DNA of 64,000 bases from Blastocatellia bacterium (lineage in GTDB: Bacteria > Acidobacteriota > Blastocatellia > Chloracidobacteriales > JADJPF01): the NCBI GenBank assembly GCA_025057015.1, contig JANWYG010000004.1:1-64000 (forward strand), given 5' to 3'. Each line of letters begins with the position of its first letter. The stretch's first letter is position 1. Position numbers and translations under genes: made by a program. Under the pieces are notes generated by a model, which saw nothing but the letters and a program-made list of their open reading frames with translations, was not told where the DNA came from and did no database searches. Shown piece after piece: positions 62,012-64,000 of this stretch.

Positions 62012-63505
62012 CTATAGGTCGTAGGTTATGGTTATTTCTTGCTGATTTCCTGAAGAAGGATCTGTTGCACGCACGACTACTATGCCGTCTTCATCTTTGC
62101 CTATGGTCACCTTGATCGGCGATCTTGCCGGTAGATTAGGTGGTAGAGGTAGACGAAATTCTCCAAGCAGTCGATTGTCACTAGCTTTTATATTTTCACC
62201 TTCACGAACTTCTATGACGACGTAAGCAAGGTTTGATGAAGTAGTTTCGAAAGTTTTTGTAGTAGTAGCTGGCACTATTGTCTGTCTTTTTAGCACAAAC
62301 CCCATACTTCCGTCGTAGAGAGTTATGCCGAGCGAGTGAGCAGTAACATCTTCGACCTTTATGTTTGAAGCAACTGATGCACCGTTGAGCTTGCCGGCAT
62401 ATATAGCAGCACCTCGGACAGCGAGCTCTTCGGGACGATCTATGTTGATTGGGTTTTTGCCGGTGACCTTATATAGCAAGTCTTTGAAGACTTGCATTCT
62501 ACAACAGCCGCCTAGGAGGATAACTTCGTCTACTGATCCACCTTCGGAGAGGCACCGCTCGACTAGTTTTTGAGCACGTGCAACCAGCGGTGAGATGAGC
62601 TTTTGTAAGATCCGTTGTGAGAGTATTGCTACAAGGTGAAGTGGTTTACCGTCTTCGGCAAAGGAGACAAAAGGCACGGTTAGCTCTACTTTTTGTTCTT
62701 GTTCTAAGCGGTGCTTGGCTTCCTTTACAGCCATCATCACTTCATGCCGAGCCATTTGTGAGCTATTTGCAAGAGCTACCCCGTTGTGGCGGCGGGCAAA
62801 GTTTTTTGATAGGTACTGGTATATCAGCAGATCGATGTCATTACCGCCAAGATCGGTATCTCCGACTATAGCTTTAACGTACAACTGGCCCTGGCGGGAT
62901 AGTTCCAGAACGGCAGCTTCACATTTACCTGCACCCATGTCAAACGTTAGTATTCTTTTTGGGGGACGTTCGAAAGTTACCATAAGCGGAAGAGCTGCTG
63001 CTGCTGGCTCGTTTATCAATTTGCTCTTTTTGAAGACAGCGGCTGCGGCTAGTCGCACGCTTCTTCTTTGAAAGTCGTTTGTACTGCCTGCCACTGTTAA
63101 AACTGCGTGTTCGACTTCATGGCCGAGATATCTTTCTGCAAAATACTTGAGCCGTTGCAGCACCATTGCATAAAGCTCTACCGGCGAATATGTCTGGTTG
63201 CCAGCTCCTACTAGCCTTATTCGTCCGTTGTCGTCTACTATCTCTACAGGTAGTGGCAGGTCTTTGACCTCGACATACCGCTTGCCGAGCAGTCTTCCTA
63301 TGCTGCTAACATACAGGTTCGAATCTGTGCCGGAATAGAGATAGGCATACTTGCCAACCTCGCGCATCCGGTGCAGCAGCACAGCGCTTGGCATCGATAA
63401 GTCACCTTCTTCTAGTGGTACTAGCCTCGTTTGACCATTTTCGTACACTGCCACTCGTGCGTACTCGTTTCCGACTGCTATTCCTATCCATTCTCCTTGC
63501 TTCAT
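62012..63505 (-). CDS. Hsp70-like protein with degenerate ATPase site and no lid
   Basis: A 497-residue Hsp70-family protein (DnaK is ~640). The nucleotide-binding domain (~5-370) retains 'LINEPAAAALPL', 'LGGNDIDLLIYQYL' and 'EVILLGGCCRMQVFKDLL'. Most catalytic positions of DnaK are changed: the phosphate-1 loop 'IGIDLGTTNS' is 'IGIAVGNEYA', the Lys70 position is Gly in 'SSIGRLLGK', and phosphate-2 'DLGGGT' is 'DMGAGK'. Only the Asp and Glu166 equivalents remain. A short substrate-binding beta domain (~385-497) follows and the helical lid is absent. ATG 63505 has GGAG 6 nt upstream. An earlier in-frame ATG at 63577 lies within and upstream of the promoter, so it is excluded; ATG 63517 is possible. 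It is the first gene of the ubiquitin-like operon. Confidence 0.8.
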   Translation of the reverse strand: MKQGEWIGIAVGNEYARVAVYENGQTRLVPLEEGDLSMPSAVLLHRMREVGKYAYLYSGTDSNLYVSSIGRLLGKRYVEVKDLPLPVEIVDDNGRIRLVGAGNQTYSPVELYAMVLQRLKYFAERYLGHEVEHAVLTVAGSTNDFQRRSVRLAAAAVFKKSKLINEPAAAALPLMVTFERPPKRILTFDMGAGKCEAAVLELSRQGQLYVKAIVGDTDLGGNDIDLLIYQYLSKNFARRHNGVALANSSQMARHEVMMAVKEAKHRLEQEQKVELTVPFVSFAEDGKPLHLVAILSQRILQKLISPLVARAQKLVERCLSEGGSVDEVILLGGCCRMQVFKDLLYKVTGKNPINIDRPEELAVRGAAIYAGKLNGASVASNIKVEDVTAHSLGITLYDGSMGFVLKRQTIVPATTTKTFETTSSNLAYVVIEVREGENIKASDNRLLGEFRLPLPPNLPARSPIKVTIGKDEDGIVVVRATDPSSGNQQEITITYDL

Positions 63506-63545
63506 CTCAAGCTCCATAGTGTGATATATACACTTTCTAATGATA

Positions 63546-63574
63546 AGGATATACATGAAATAGTGTCTTGTCAA
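63546..63574 (-). promoter_or_regulatory. Sigma-70-type promoter of the ubiquitin-like operon
   Basis: On the minus strand TTGACA (63574-63569) and TATCCT (63551-63546) are separated by exactly 17 nt. Transcription would start near 63539, about 34 nt before ATG 63505. No further promoter of this quality is visible downstream, so the six genes likely share it. Confidence 0.75.
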
Positions 63575-63603
63575 CACTTTTTTTTAAAAAAAAGAGAGGG
63601 GGG

Positions 63604-63631
63604 GCATTTCATCGCAGTAGCGACGAAATGC
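63604..63631 (-). terminator. Rho-independent terminator of the ABC-transporter gene
   Basis: On the minus strand GCATTTCGTCGC and GCGATGAAATGC pair over 12 bp with one G-T-type mismatch around a TACT loop, followed by a pyrimidine run ending in eight T. It insulates the ubiquitin-like operon from the upstream gene. Confidence 0.85.
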
Positions 63632-63641
63632 GAAGAGGGTT

Positions 63642-64000
63642 TTAGCGGGTACGTTCGTCTTTAGCTATTTTGCCGTCGCGTATAGATAGGACGCGATGGG
63701 CGTGTGCGGCTATATCGGGTTCGTGGGTGACTATGATGATAGTATTTCCGGCTTTATGCAATTTATCGAAGAGTGCCATTATTTCAGCACTAGTGACTGA
63801 GTCGAGGTTGCCTGTAGGCTCGTCGGCAAGGATGATAGAGGGATTATTGACAAGGGCGCGAGCTATGGCGACGCGTTGACGCTGGCCGCCGGAAAGTTCG
63901 TTTGGCTTGTGATACATCCTTGAGGCTAGGTCTACTTGTTCGAGAGCACGTTTAGCGCGGGCGATCCTTTCTGCTGAAGGCATACCGCTGTATATAAGCG
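63642..64000 (-). CDS. ABC transporter ATPase, MacB/LolD type (5' part beyond window)
   Basis: The last ~119 residues of an ABC ATPase. The reading frame is open through the right edge ('[19 protein letters not shown]'), so the true start lies outside. The signature '[19 protein letters not shown]', Walker B '[13 protein letters not shown]', and switch His in '[14 protein letters not shown]' are present; Walker A is not in the window. The '[13 protein letters not shown]' spacing is typical of the MacB/LolD subfamily, which handles lipoproteins or macrolide-type export. It ends 10 nt before its terminator. Confidence 0.9.
   Translation of the reverse strand, partial: LIYSGMPSAERIARAKRALEQVDLASRMYHKPNELSGGQRQRVAIARALVNNPSIILADEPTGNLDSVTSAEIMALFDKLHKAGNTIIIVTHEPDIAAHAHRVLSIRDGKIAKDERTR

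Noticed and set aside
63506-63577. Longer Hsp70-like protein starting at 63577
   Set aside because: The extra residues span the promoter boxes at 63546-63574 and have no Hsp70 similarity.

Overview
The window looks like a piece of a diderm, moderate-GC bacterial chromosome, most likely from the Acidobacteriota (Blastocatellia-like). The grounds are gene content: a 1155-residue carboxypeptidase-regulatory/TonB-receptor protein of the type expanded in that phylum, a very dense set of Ser/Thr kinases, FHA proteins and PP2C phosphatases, lipoprotein and outer-membrane biogenesis genes (lnt, lolA, BamA/TamA-like, tamB), menaquinone (menG) and B12-dependent methylmalonyl-CoA mutase. The assignment is an inference from these families; no rRNA lies in the window. 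The right end is cut inside an ABC-transporter gene.

Layout. 1-372: a 244-bp-period array of the 'CACAGAGGCACAAAGGACACAAAG' repeat family. 452-5486: lnt, a SPOR protein, a two-haem c-type cytochrome with a near-leaderless promoter, an aldehyde dehydrogenase and an aminotransferase. 5633-10642: a giant kinase/NTPase/WD40/FGE-like fusion. 10779-15065: prfB with the programmed +1 frameshift, then bioF-bioD-bioA. 15211-21171: TonB-type receptor, dcd, C-terminal processing protease. 21173-29799 (minus strand): ribB with a degenerate RibA half, tamB, Omp85 protein and a SurA-like chaperone. 29833-30921: a decayed O-antigen-ligase/TPR gene. 31094-38230: inactive M16 peptidase, menG, tldD, tldE, a small membrane-anchored protein, a DUF486 protein, lolA and a patatin. 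38216-54632: an envelope or secreted protein and a long Ser/Thr kinase, PP2C, FHA and zinc-ribbon signalling region. Inside that region an old duplication of a divergent kinase/TPR pair (41.7-42.6 kb against 46.3-46.8 kb) has decayed in complementary ways around a 3.7-kb insert with different codon use and mostly broken genes. 54634-57257: tRNA-Gly, queF, a second repeat array and methylmalonyl-CoA mutase.

The most exciting region is 57254-63505 on the minus strand. It is a compact six-gene operon with a clear promoter (TTGACA-17-TATCCT). In order of transcription it encodes an Hsp70-like protein that has lost most DnaK catalytic residues, an isochorismatase/nicotinamidase-fold protein that has lost its catalytic Cys, a small zinc-cluster protein with a Gly-Gly five residues from its C-terminus, an E2-like (UBC) protein with a candidate catalytic Cys265, a JAMM/JAB metallopeptidase, and an E1-like protein with two tandem Rossmann halves, the first degenerate, as in eukaryotic Uba1. 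E1, E2 and deubiquitinase-like peptidase together resemble the known bacterial ubiquitin-like conjugation operons (Bil/Bub type, type II CBASS). No classical beta-grasp modifier is visible, and the pseudo-chaperone and pseudo-hydrolase partners are not part of any such system I know. I regard it as a candidate undescribed ubiquitin-like system.
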